From positions 1 to 64,000 of the forward strand of contig NZ_CAJYVE010000016.1 in assembly GCF_913777995.1 (NCBI RefSeq): a stretch of DNA of 64,000 nt, written 5' to 3'. The position numbers and the translations under genes were made by a program. Each line of letters starts with the position of its first letter. Position 1 is the stretch's first letter. The notes beneath the pieces were generated by a model. It saw nothing but the letters and a program-made list of their open reading frames with translations. It had not been told where the DNA came from and made no database searches. Below, piece by piece: positions 16,084 through 23,882 of this stretch. This DNA is from an uncultured Pseudomonas sp. (lineage in GTDB: Bacteria; Pseudomonadota; Gammaproteobacteria; Pseudomonadales; Pseudomonadaceae).

Positions 16084-17712
16084 ATGACAGGTGACATCGC
16101 CAACGTTCCAGCGGCCAATCCGGCCATCATCCAGGCCCGCGCCAGCCTGGCCGCCAATCAGGTACTGACGCTGTTCAATGCCATGGCCGAGCTGATTCCC
16201 CCGGGCGAAAACGCCAAGGCCGAAGTCGTGACCCTCAAGCAGGTCGGCCAGCAGTTCGAACTGTTGCTGCGGGTGCTGCTCGCCAATGGCAGCCAGGTCA
16301 GCGTGCAGGCCACCAGCGACCAGCCACTGACGCCCGGCACCCGGCTGCTGGTGACACAATCTTCGCCCATCGAACTGAACCTGAGCCTGCAACAGATCAA
16401 TAATGCGGCGAATAACCTCAAGACCGAACTGGATCTGCGCCAGGTCCCGGTGGGCACCCTGCTGCAGGCCAAGGTCTTGACCAACCAGGCCATCGACAAG
16501 GCCACCGGCCAAGTCATCGCCCAGCCGCAGGGCGCTGCGGCGGCGCTGCCGGCCACGGTGGCCTATCGCTCAATCATTATCTTGCTCAACACCGCGCTGG
16601 CCGGGACCAGCCTCAGCCTGGAAAGCCCGGCGCCGCTGGTGCCTGGCAGTCTGCTCAACGCCCGCGTGCAGGACAGCCAGGCGCTGAGTTTCGTGCCCCT
16701 GCCCGGCCGTCTGGATCAGCTCGCGGTGAACCAGCAGCTGGCCGCCCAGCAAAGCCGCCAAGGATCCCTGGAGACCCTGTTCAAGGCCCTGCAGGACCTG
16801 CCGCGTACCCAGGCGAACCTGCCCCCCGCCGTGCAGAGCAGAATCGACACCCTTCTGGCCGAGCTGCCGCCCCTGCGCCAGCTGACCAGCCCACAGGGGC
16901 TGGCCCAGGCATTGAATGCCAGTGGGATGTTCATGGAGTCGCGGCTGCTGGCCGGCCAGGATATGGCGCAGCTCCCGGACCTCAAGGCCGGCCTGCTGCG
17001 CCTGGTGGCACAACTGCTGCCGCCTGGCGTGCCCGCCAATGTCGCCTACGGCGCCGCCGCAGCCAGCAATACCCTGGTGCGCACCATGCCCAGCGCGATC
17101 CGCAATGCCCTGGGCACTCTGGGCCAGGTGGCGCCACGGCCCGAGCAGCTCAGTTTCCCCCTGCCCGCCCGGGATGTCGCCGCCGGGGTGGACAAGGACG
17201 ACCTGGAACTGCTGTTGAAACTGGCCGCCGCCGCCGTATCGCGTATCCAGAGCCATCAGCTTGGCGCGCTGGAACAGACCCGCAGCAATGCCGACGGCAC
17301 CCAGGTCACCACCTGGCAGACCGAAGTGCCGACCCGTAACGCCCACGAAGTGGTGCCGCTGCAGGTCAAGATCCAGCGCGAAGACCCGCCGCCCGAAGAA
17401 GACCCGCGCCAGGCTGGCGAGGACCGCTCTGCCCAGGCCCGGGAGCCGTTGTGGAACATCGACCTGGCCTTCGACCTGGAACCGCTGGGACCGCTGCAGG
17501 TGCATGCGCGGCTGGTGCGCGGCACGCTGTCCAGCCAGCTCTGGGCACAGCGCGAAAGCAGCGCGCAACTGATCGAACAGGAACTGGGGCACTTGCGCGA
17601 CCGCCTGGTGGCCTGCGGGCTGACGGTCGGCGACCTGAGCTGCTCGCACGGCGCTGCTCCGCAAGGACCGCGCACCCAACTCGAACAACGCTGGATCGAC
17701 GAGAACGCCTGA
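16084..17712 (+). CDS. FliK-like flagellar hook-length control domain protein (second copy)
   Basis: The 542-residue protein has an N-terminal part with the LLVTQSSPIELNL segment common in FliK-related proteins, a long Ala/Gln-rich middle, and a C-terminal Flg_hook-type domain. The latter includes DLAFDLEPLGPLQVHARLV (about residues 459-477), the equivalent of the classic FliK LxPExLG-type core. It is not the main fliK, which lies at 38550-39965. It is coupled (TGATG) to a FlhB C-domain paralogue, so the two form a separate FliK/FlhB-like pair. The start at 16084 is the first ATG giving a sensible N-terminus; an upstream frame has no ribosome site. Its physiological role is not established. 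Confidence 0.8.
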   Translation: MTGDIANVPAANPAIIQARASLAANQVLTLFNAMAELIPPGENAKAEVVTLKQVGQQFELLLRVLLANGSQVSVQATSDQPLTPGTRLLVTQSSPIELNLSLQQINNAANNLKTELDLRQVPVGTLLQAKVLTNQAIDKATGQVIAQPQGAAAALPATVAYRSIIILLNTALAGTSLSLESPAPLVPGSLLNARVQDSQALSFVPLPGRLDQLAVNQQLAAQQSRQGSLETLFKALQDLPRTQANLPPAVQSRIDTLLAELPPLRQLTSPQGLAQALNASGMFMESRLLAGQDMAQLPDLKAGLLRLVAQLLPPGVPANVAYGAAAASNTLVRTMPSAIRNALGTLGQVAPRPEQLSFPLPARDVAAGVDKDDLELLLKLAAAAVSRIQSHQLGALEQTRSNADGTQVTTWQTEVPTRNAHEVVPLQVKIQREDPPPEEDPRQAGEDRSAQAREPLWNIDLAFDLEPLGPLQVHARLVRGTLSSQLWAQRESSAQLIEQELGHLRDRLVACGLTVGDLSCSHGAAPQGPRTQLEQRWIDENA

Positions 17713-18041
17713 TGAGCCATGCCGACCTGACCGCGCCCCGCCAGGCGATCGCCCTCACCTATGATGGCGAGCAGGCACCGACCCTGAGCGCCAAAGGCGA
17801 AGACCGGATCGCCGAGGAGATCCTCGGCATCGCCCGGGAGCATGAAGTGCCGATCTACGAGAACGCCGAGCTGGTCAAGTTGCTGGCGCGGCTGGAACTG
17901 GGTGACAGCATTCCCCAGGAGCTGTACCGCAGCATCGCCGAGATCATCGCCTTCGCCTGGCACCTGAAGGGCAAATACCCGGTGGGCATGGGCCCGGATG
18001 ATCCGCCTATCGAGAAGGACATCACGCCGAAAAGCGATTGA
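17712..18041 (+). CDS. FlhB C-terminal-domain paralogue (EscU/YscU/HrcU family), truncated form
   Basis: This 109-residue protein corresponds to the cytoplasmic FlhB-C domain only. It has AIALTYDGEQAPTLSAKG, then VPIYENAELVKLLARLELGDSIPQELYRSIAEII, which matches FlhB-CC. There are no transmembrane helices and no NPTH autocleavage motif; full-length FlhB in this window has NPTH at residues 270-273. Proteins of this type (FlhX or FlhB2 in other bacteria) can partly replace FlhB-CC. It overlaps the FliK-like gene by TGATG, mirroring the functional FliK-FlhB partnership in substrate switching. Confidence 0.87.
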   Translation: MSHADLTAPRQAIALTYDGEQAPTLSAKGEDRIAEEILGIAREHEVPIYENAELVKLLARLELGDSIPQELYRSIAEIIAFAWHLKGKYPVGMGPDDPPIEKDITPKSD

Positions 18042-18135
18042 GCGACCGGGGAGTGTTGCAGGGTACTGGCAGGACCGGCTTCAGCCGGGAACCCTCTGAG
18101 CGACGATGGGCTTTGACCGCACTACTTGTGGCTGG

Positions 18136-18260
18136 GTGGGAGCGGCTTTAGCCGCGAAAGCGCAAGGAAATTCACTGCATTTGCTGTGAACATGCGGCCG
18201 CTTCGCGGCTGAAGACGCTCCTACACGGTCTAACCGAACAGTATTGGCTTTAGCCGCAAA
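18136..18260. repeat. REP doublet (REPIN-like) with one 14-base end
   Basis: Two inverted REP arms (GTGGGAGCGGCTTTAGCCGC at 18136-18155 and its counterpart ending near 18223) flank a spacer with TTCACTGCATTTGCTGTGAA. The copy ends with AACCGAACAGTATT (18232-18245), a variant of the terminal repeat at 42877-42890, then a REP stub GGCTTTAGCCGC. The left terminal repeat is not recognisable. This copy is essentially the inverse of the one at 42750-42890. Confidence 0.75.
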
Positions 18261-18282
18261 CCCGATGGTCACGGCCTGGCCA

Positions 18283-18678
18283 TCAGGGCGCGCTGCCGTG
18301 CAGCTTGCTCATCAGCTGAGCTTCGGCCTGGGTCAGACCACAGGCCTGGGTCAGTTCTTCGACGCTCGCGCCCATGCCTACCAGCCGGGCAGCCTGGGCG
18401 AAACTGAGGGTCGAGGGGTCGCGCTGTTCCAGCGCAGTGATCTTGTCTGGCAACGGAGCGACGATGGCGCGTAGCTCGCGCAGGTCCTCGCCCATGCCAA
18501 CCGTGCCTTTCTGGTAGTTGTCGACGCGGCGGGCCAACTCGCGCAGCCGCTGTTCACGGGCGACATCGGCCTGCTCACGCTCCACCTCGAGCTTGCGCTG
18601 GCGCTTGATGTGGCTCAGGAGCACGCCCAGGGTGGCAACCCAGGCGACGCCCAGAACCCCGACAGCAATCTCAAGCAT
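18283..18678 (-). CDS. DUF2802 domain protein, end of the chemotaxis operon
   Basis: The 131-residue protein has one N-terminal membrane helix (about 3-22), a coiled-coil rich in Arg/Glu/Gln (about 25-85), and a C-terminal DUF2802 domain (SFAQAARLVGMGASVEELTQACGLTQAEAQLMSKLHG) resembling a helix-turn-helix. In pseudomonads this gene regularly follows cheW at the end of the fliA-che-mot-par operon, as it does here three bases after cheW. Function is unknown. The helix-turn-helix resemblance is to the DUF family pattern and does not prove DNA binding, given the membrane anchor. Confidence 0.82.
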   Translation of the reverse strand: MLEIAVGVLGVAWVATLGVLLSHIKRQRKLEVEREQADVAREQRLRELARRVDNYQKGTVGMGEDLRELRAIVAPLPDKITALEQRDPSTLSFAQAARLVGMGASVEELTQACGLTQAEAQLMSKLHGSAP

Positions 18679-18681
18679 TGG

Positions 18682-19161
18682 TCAGATGTTCTCCAGCTCG
18701 GACCATTCTTCCTCGGTCATCATCTTGTCCAGCTCGACCAGGATCAACAGCTCGCCGTTCTTGTTGCACACGCCCTGGATGAACTTGGCCGACTCGTCGT
18801 TGCCCACGTTAGGCGCGGTCTCGACTTCCGACTGACGCAGGTAGACCACTTCGGCCACGCTGTCGACCAGGATACCGACCACCTGCTTGTCCGCCTCGAT
18901 GATCACGATACGGGTGTTGTCACTGACTTCGACAGGCGCCAGGCCGAAGCGCTGACGGGTGTCGATCACGGTGACGACGTTGCCGCGCAGGTTGATGATG
19001 CCCAGTACATAGCTGGGAGCCCCCGGCACCGGTGCGATCTCGGTGTAGCGCAGCACCTCCTGGACCTGCATCACGTTGATGCCGTAGGACTCGTTGTCCA
19101 ACCGGAAGGTAACCCACTGCAGGATAGGATCTTCGGAACCTTGTGCAGACGACTTATTCAT
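18682..19161 (-). CDS. cheW: Chemotaxis coupling protein CheW
   Basis: The 159-residue protein is a single CheW domain: WVTFRLDNESYGINVMQVQEV at the start, APSYVLGIINLRGNVVTVIDTRQRFG in the centre, and IVIIEADKQVVGILVDSVAEV toward the end. It couples methyl-accepting receptors to CheA in the polar array. It lies downstream of the parP-like gene in the same operon, as in other ParC/ParP systems. Confidence 0.95.
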   Translation of the reverse strand: MNKSSAQGSEDPILQWVTFRLDNESYGINVMQVQEVLRYTEIAPVPGAPSYVLGIINLRGNVVTVIDTRQRFGLAPVEVSDNTRIVIIEADKQVVGILVDSVAEVVYLRQSEVETAPNVGNDESAKFIQGVCNKNGELLILVELDKMMTEEEWSELENI

Positions 19162-19218
19162 GTTTCCAACCCCTCACCTATGTGCTGTGCAGGCAGCGCA
19201 ATACGCGCCGTCCAATGG

Positions 19219-20118
19219 TTATCTAAGCGTGTTTATCTGCTTGACCGCGCCACTGGCGATCAGCTCGGCCAACTGTGCAACATCCAGCAAGGCGCACATG
19301 TGCTCGATCACCGTACCGGCCAGCCATGGCCGATGACCGCGCGAAACGCGCCACTTGATCTCGTCGGGGTCCAGGCGCAGCGAACGGCTGACCTGGTGTA
19401 CCGCCAACCCCCACTCATACCCCTGCACCGAGATGACGTACTGCAGGCCCTGGCGGAAATCCTCGCGGTAACGGTCAGGCATGACCCAGCGCGCGGTGTC
19501 CAGCACCTTCAGGTTGCCGGCCTGGCACGGCAGGATCCCCAGGAACCAGTCGGGCTGGCCGAACAATGGGGTCAGCTCCTGCCCTTGCAGTGAATAGATC
19601 GAGCCCAGGCACACCAGCGGTACCGCCAGGGTCAGGCCTGCCACGTCGAACAGCAGGCATTCGAACGGTTCCTCGGCCCACTCCGGACGGCCATCGATGG
19701 CCGGAGGCGGAGGTGGCGGCTGATCGACCTTGGCATTGAGCTGGGCCACCGGCTCGACACGCGTCGACTCTTCGGTGACCACGGGCGCCACCGGTTCGGC
19801 AACCGGCACCACCACACGCACCTCGACCGCCGGTTTGGCTTCGACCACCGGCTGGGTAGGCACCACCACCGGCGCCGGGGCAGGAGCCGCTACAGGGGCA
19901 GGTACCGCCACCGGACGTGGCCGGGGCGCCATGCGCGCATCACGGGCCTGCTCTTCGAGCACGGCGGCCTTGAATTCGTCGAAATCGTTTGGCGGCGCGA
20001 TGACCTCGAGCTGTATCGCCTCGTCCGGCGTGACTTCGTCGATGTCCTGAAGCAACGCGTCCAGGTACGACTGCAGAGCAGCTTGTGGCCGGGTGGCGAT
20101 GTCTACGGGACGAATCAT
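19219..20118 (-). CDS. parP: ParP-like CheW-domain protein (polar array partner of ParC)
   Basis: The 299-residue protein has a short conserved N-terminus (ATRPQAALQSYLDALLQDI), a Pro/Ala/Val-rich linker (about 60-150), and a C-terminal CheW-like domain (about 155-299) containing FECLLFDVAGLTLAVPL and LGILPCQAGNLKVLDTARWV. This is the architecture of ParP, which links the ATPase ParC to CheA and stabilises polar chemosensory arrays in Vibrio and relatives. The preceding gene is a ParC-type ATPase and the next is cheW. I start at ATG 20118 rather than TTG 20130. It could also be annotated simply as a second CheW; the ParP assignment rests on architecture and gene order. Confidence 0.82.
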   Translation of the reverse strand: MIRPVDIATRPQAALQSYLDALLQDIDEVTPDEAIQLEVIAPPNDFDEFKAAVLEEQARDARMAPRPRPVAVPAPVAAPAPAPVVVPTQPVVEAKPAVEVRVVVPVAEPVAPVVTEESTRVEPVAQLNAKVDQPPPPPPAIDGRPEWAEEPFECLLFDVAGLTLAVPLVCLGSIYSLQGQELTPLFGQPDWFLGILPCQAGNLKVLDTARWVMPDRYREDFRQGLQYVISVQGYEWGLAVHQVSRSLRLDPDEIKWRVSRGHRPWLAGTVIEHMCALLDVAQLAELIASGAVKQINTLR

Positions 20119-20220
20119 GTCAGGGCCCAACGAAAGGAAATGCCAAACGCTTCTGACCGGGTTATCGGCTGCAGGGAAGCCGGGCTTGAGCAGCGAAACG
20201 ACAAGAATTGCATTGCCATG

Positions 20221-21009
20221 TCAGGCCACCTGCGTTGTCAGTTGTTCGGCGAGCAGATGCTTGAGCAGGGCCCGGTAGGCCAGCACGCCACGGCTCTTGT
20301 TGTCGTTCTGCGACGGTGTCACGCCAGCCCGGCTGGCGTCGCGCAAACGCGTATCGACCGGCACGTAGGCTTTCCAGACGTGCTCGGGGAAACTGTCGCG
20401 CAGCAGCTTGAGCGTTCCCATCGAAGCCTGGGTGCGCCGGTCGAACAGCGTCGGCACGATGGTGTACGGCAGCGGCGTCTTGCGCGAGCGGTTGATCATG
20501 GCCAGGGTATTGACCATGCGCTCCAGGCCTTTCACGGCAAGGAACTCGGTCTGCACCGGGATCACCAGCTGCTGGCTGGCGGCCAGGGCATTGACCATCA
20601 GCACGCCCAGCAGCGGCGGGCTATCGATCAGGGCGTAGTCAAAATCCTGCCACAGCTGAGCCAGGCTCTTGGCGACTACCAGGCCCAGGCCGCTCTGTCC
20701 TGGCGACTGGCGCTCCAGGGTTGCCAGGGCGGTGCTGGACGGCAGCAGGGAAATGCGCTCGTCGCTGGTGGGCAACAGCAGCTGGCCCGGCAACCCTTCC
20801 GGCACGCTGCCCTTGTGCAGGAACAGGTCGAAGGTGCTGTGCTCCAGTTCGTCTGGGTTATGCCCGAAGTAACTGGTCATCGAACCATGCGGGTCGAGAT
20901 CGACCACGACCACACGCTTGCCCGCGTCAGCCAGCAGGCCGGCCAGGGCAATGGTCGTGGTGGTCTTGCCGACCCCACCTTTCTGATTGGCGACTGCCCA
21001 GACTCTCAT
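20221..21009 (-). CDS. parC: ParA-family ATPase ParC (chemotaxis array positioning)
   Basis: The 262-residue protein has the deviant Walker A NQKGGVGKTTTT near residues 8-19, DLDPHGSMTSYFG (Walker A' region) and DYALIDSPPLLG (Walker B). Placed between motD and the ParP-like gene, it is the ParC/PpfA type of MinD/ParA ATPase that recruits chemotaxis clusters to the cell pole, not a chromosome partition protein. No parB partner or parS-like repeat is nearby. GGA precedes the ATG at acceptable spacing. Confidence 0.88.
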   Translation of the reverse strand: MRVWAVANQKGGVGKTTTTIALAGLLADAGKRVVVVDLDPHGSMTSYFGHNPDELEHSTFDLFLHKGSVPEGLPGQLLLPTSDERISLLPSSTALATLERQSPGQSGLGLVVAKSLAQLWQDFDYALIDSPPLLGVLMVNALAASQQLVIPVQTEFLAVKGLERMVNTLAMINRSRKTPLPYTIVPTLFDRRTQASMGTLKLLRDSFPEHVWKAYVPVDTRLRDASRAGVTPSQNDNKSRGVLAYRALLKHLLAEQLTTQVA

Positions 21010-21048
21010 TTAGGTGTATTCCTTGCGCACGACAACTGACCTACCGCT

Positions 21049-21936
21049 TCAACGAACGGCCGACGGAGAATTGACGGCATTGGTGCCTGACGGCGAACTT
21101 GCCGGAACCGGTGCAGTTTGTGTGCCAGCACGCCGCAGCGCCGCATCCGGACGCGCATTGGCCGAGCCACTGCTGGTCAGGCTGCGGCGCACATCCAGAT
21201 TGCGCGAGATCACCAGCACCACGCGGCGGTTCTGTGCACGCCCCTGGGCCGTGGTGTTGGAAGCCACCGGCTGGAATTCGGCGTAGCCGACCGACGCCAT
21301 GCGCGCCGGGTTGACCCCATACATGGCCAGCAGGCGCACGATGCTCGCCGCACGCGCGGAGGACAGCTCCCAGTTGGTGGGAAACTGCGCCGTGTTGATG
21401 GGCTGGTCGTCGGTAAAGCCTTCGACATGCACAGGGTTGTCGAAGCGCTTGACGATATTGGCCACCCGCTCGATCAGGTCGAACGCACGGTTGCTCGGCA
21501 TGGCATCGCCACTGCCGAACAGCAGGCTGGAATTGAGCTCGATCTCGACCCATAGCTCGTTGCCACGCACGGTCATCTGGTCGGAGCTGATCAGGTCGCC
21601 AAACCCGGCCCGCACGTCGTCGGCGATGGTCTGCAAGGGGTCGACGCTGTTCGCGCCGATGCCGGCGTCGGTCTGCTCACTGTCCTTGAGCAGCGGCTGG
21701 GCCGGGGTGACGCTCTGCGGCCGCTGTTCACCGACCGGAATCGGCTTCATGGAGCGCTCGGCTTCGTTGAACACCCCAACAAGGGCCTGGGAGAGAATCT
21801 TGTACTTGCCTTCGTTGAGCGAAGAAATCGAGTACATCACCACGAAGAAGGCGAACAGCAAGGTGATGAAGTCCGCGTAGGACACCAGCCAGCGCTCGTG
21901 ATTTTCGTGCTCTTCATGACGACGGCGACGGGACAT
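21049..21936 (-). CDS. motD: Flagellar stator protein MotD (MotB family)
   Basis: The 295-residue protein has a basic N-terminus with RRRRHEEHENHERW, then one transmembrane helix whose start WLVSYADFITLLFAFFVVMY holds the proton-accepting aspartate (YAD). A plug region follows, then a C-terminal OmpA-like peptidoglycan-binding domain (VEGFTDDQPINTAQFPTNWE ... LSSARAASIVRLL). It forms the MotCD stator with the adjacent motC. In P. aeruginosa this second stator supports swarming and high-load motility. The C-terminal 40 residues are Ser/Pro/Asn-rich. Confidence 0.93.
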   Translation of the reverse strand: MSRRRRHEEHENHERWLVSYADFITLLFAFFVVMYSISSLNEGKYKILSQALVGVFNEAERSMKPIPVGEQRPQSVTPAQPLLKDSEQTDAGIGANSVDPLQTIADDVRAGFGDLISSDQMTVRGNELWVEIELNSSLLFGSGDAMPSNRAFDLIERVANIVKRFDNPVHVEGFTDDQPINTAQFPTNWELSSARAASIVRLLAMYGVNPARMASVGYAEFQPVASNTTAQGRAQNRRVVLVISRNLDVRRSLTSSGSANARPDAALRRAGTQTAPVPASSPSGTNAVNSPSAVR

Positions 21937-21939
21937 CGA

Positions 21940-22680
21940 TTACTCCATGAAGCCTTGCAGCTTGAGTTCGATGGAGCGTGGGTTTTCCCCCTCGGCGATG
22001 GACAGCAGGCCTTCGAGCATCATTTCCCGGTAGCGCGACTGGCGCATGGCAATGGCCTTGAGCTTGTTGGCCACCGGCAGCAGGAACAGGTTGGCACTGG
22101 CCACGCCGTAGATGGTGGCGACGAACGCCACGGCGATGCCTCCGCCCAGCTGGCTGGGGTCGGCAAGGTTGCCCATGACGTGGATCAGGCCCATCACCGC
22201 ACCGATGATGCCGATGGTCGGCGCATAGCCGCCCATGCTTTCATAAACCTTGGCCGCCTGGATGTCGCGGGTTTCCTGAGTGATGAAGTCCACTTCCAGG
22301 ATGCTGCGGATCGACGCCGGCTCGGCGCCGTCGACCAGCAACTGCAGGCCTTTGCGCGCATAAGGATCGGGTTCGGCGTCGGCCACGCTTTCCAGGCCCA
22401 GCAGGCCTTCCTTGCGCGCGGTCATGCTCCAGCCGATGATGCGGTCGATGCCGCCGGACAGGTCGATGCGCGGCGGAAACAGGATCCAGGCGAGGATCTG
22501 CACCGCGCGCTTGAAGGCGCTCATCGGCGACTGCAGCAGCGAAGCGCCCAGGGTACCGCCAAGCACGATCAGCGCGGCCGGCCCGTTGATCAGCGCGCCG
22601 GCGTGGCCGCCCTCGAGAAAGTTGCCGCCCAGGATCGCAACGAACGCCAGGATCAGGCCGATTAGACTCAGGACATCCAT
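21940..22680 (-). CDS. motC: Flagellar stator protein MotC (MotA family)
   Basis: The 246-residue protein has four hydrophobic helices and the MotA signatures VLGGTLGASLLQSPM and PTIGIIGAVMGLIHVMGNL, with a long charged cytoplasmic loop between helices 2 and 3. With MotD it makes the ion-conducting stator that drives the rotor through FliG. The ATG overlaps the cheB stop (ATGA), so it is translated from the che message. Longer open frame upstream is the shadow of cheB. Confidence 0.94.
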   Translation of the reverse strand: MDVLSLIGLILAFVAILGGNFLEGGHAGALINGPAALIVLGGTLGASLLQSPMSAFKRAVQILAWILFPPRIDLSGGIDRIIGWSMTARKEGLLGLESVADAEPDPYARKGLQLLVDGAEPASIRSILEVDFITQETRDIQAAKVYESMGGYAPTIGIIGAVMGLIHVMGNLADPSQLGGGIAVAFVATIYGVASANLFLLPVANKLKAIAMRQSRYREMMLEGLLSIAEGENPRSIELKLQGFME

Positions 22681-23837
22681 CAGAGACACGCCTCGACCAG
22701 ATGACGACCGATGTCGTCCAGGCTGTACACGGCATCGGCCAGGTCGGCCTTGACGATCGCCATGGGCATGCCATAGATCACACAACTGGCCTCGTCCTGG
22801 GCCCACACCGTACTGCCACCCTGCTTGAGCATGCGCGCGCCTTCGCGGCCATCGGCGCCCATGCCGGTGAGCACCACCGACAGCACCTTGTCACCGTAGG
22901 CCTTGGCCGCCGAGCCGAAGGTGATGTCCACGCACGGCTTGTAGTTCAGGCGCTCGTCGCCGGGCAGGATCTTCACCGCACCACGGCCGTCGACCATCAT
23001 CTGCTTGCCGCCTGGCGCCAGCAGGGCCAGCCCCGGACGCAGCAGATCGCCGTCTTCGGCTTCCTTGACGCTGATCTGGCAGAGCTTGTCCAGGCGCTCG
23101 GCAAAGGCCTTGGTAAAGGCCGCCGGCATGTGCTGGATCAACACGATGGGTGCCGGAAAATTGGCAGGCAACTGGGTCAGAACCCGCTGCAACGCGACCG
23201 GCCCACCGGTGGAAGTGCCGATGGCCACCAGCTTGTAAGCCTTGCGCCGCGGCGTTCCGGAGTGATGGGCGTGGCTGGGTGCCGGAGCCGCCGGGCGAGC
23301 CGGAGCCGGAGCCGGGCGGGCACTGCTGGGTGTCGGCGCAGGCGCAGGTGCTGGGCGCCGCGCGGCCGGGGTGGCTGCCGGCGCAGGCGCAGGAGCCGCC
23401 GAGCTGGAGGCCGGCGTGCCGAAGGAGCTGAAGCGCCGGTTGCTGCGCGCGATGCTGTTGATCTTCTCGCACAGCAGCTGCTTGACCTTGTCGGGGTTGC
23501 GCGAGATGTCTTCGAAATTCTTCGGCAGGAAATCGACCGCACCGGCATCCAGGGCGTCGAGGGTGACGCGGGCGCCTTCGTGGGTCAGGGAAGAGAACAT
23601 CAATACCGGCGTAGGAATACGCTGCATGATGTGACGGACCGAGGTGATGCCATCCATCATCGGCATCTCGTAGTCCATGGTGATGACATCCGGCTTGAGC
23701 GCCAGGGCCTGTTCGATGGCTTCCTTGCCGTTGGTGGCCGTGCCGACCACCTGAATGAGGGGATCCGAGGAGAGAATTTCCGAAACGCGGCGGCGGAAGA
23801 AACCGGAATCGTCCACCACCAGGACCTTGACTGCCAT
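22680..23837 (-). CDS. cheB: Chemotaxis methylesterase CheB
   Basis: The 385-residue protein has a receiver domain (phospho-acceptor Asp55 in MDYEMPM), an unusually long Pro/Ala/Ser-rich linker (about 140-198) and a methylesterase domain. The catalytic serine is in AIGTSTGGP (Ser209), with LIQHMP and GMGADGREG supplying the histidine and aspartate. It demethylates or deamidates chemoreceptors when phosphorylated by CheA. I start two codons inside the longest frame because GGAG then lies five bases before the ATG at 23837. It overlaps motC. Confidence 0.95.
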   Translation of the reverse strand: MAVKVLVVDDSGFFRRRVSEILSSDPLIQVVGTATNGKEAIEQALALKPDVITMDYEMPMMDGITSVRHIMQRIPTPVLMFSSLTHEGARVTLDALDAGAVDFLPKNFEDISRNPDKVKQLLCEKINSIARSNRRFSSFGTPASSSAAPAPAPAATPAARRPAPAPAPTPSSARPAPAPARPAAPAPSHAHHSGTPRRKAYKLVAIGTSTGGPVALQRVLTQLPANFPAPIVLIQHMPAAFTKAFAERLDKLCQISVKEAEDGDLLRPGLALLAPGGKQMMVDGRGAVKILPGDERLNYKPCVDITFGSAAKAYGDKVLSVVLTGMGADGREGARMLKQGGSTVWAQDEASCVIYGMPMAIVKADLADAVYSLDDIGRHLVEACL

Positions 23838-23882
23838 AAACACTCCAATAGACCCCGGAGCATCGCTGCCCCGGGGCCAGAA

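Noticed and set aside
20221..21009. ParA-type ATPase as a chromosome or plasmid partition gene
   Set aside because: No parB or parS nearby; neighbours are motD, a ParP-like gene and cheW, so the chemotaxis-positioning ParC assignment is better.
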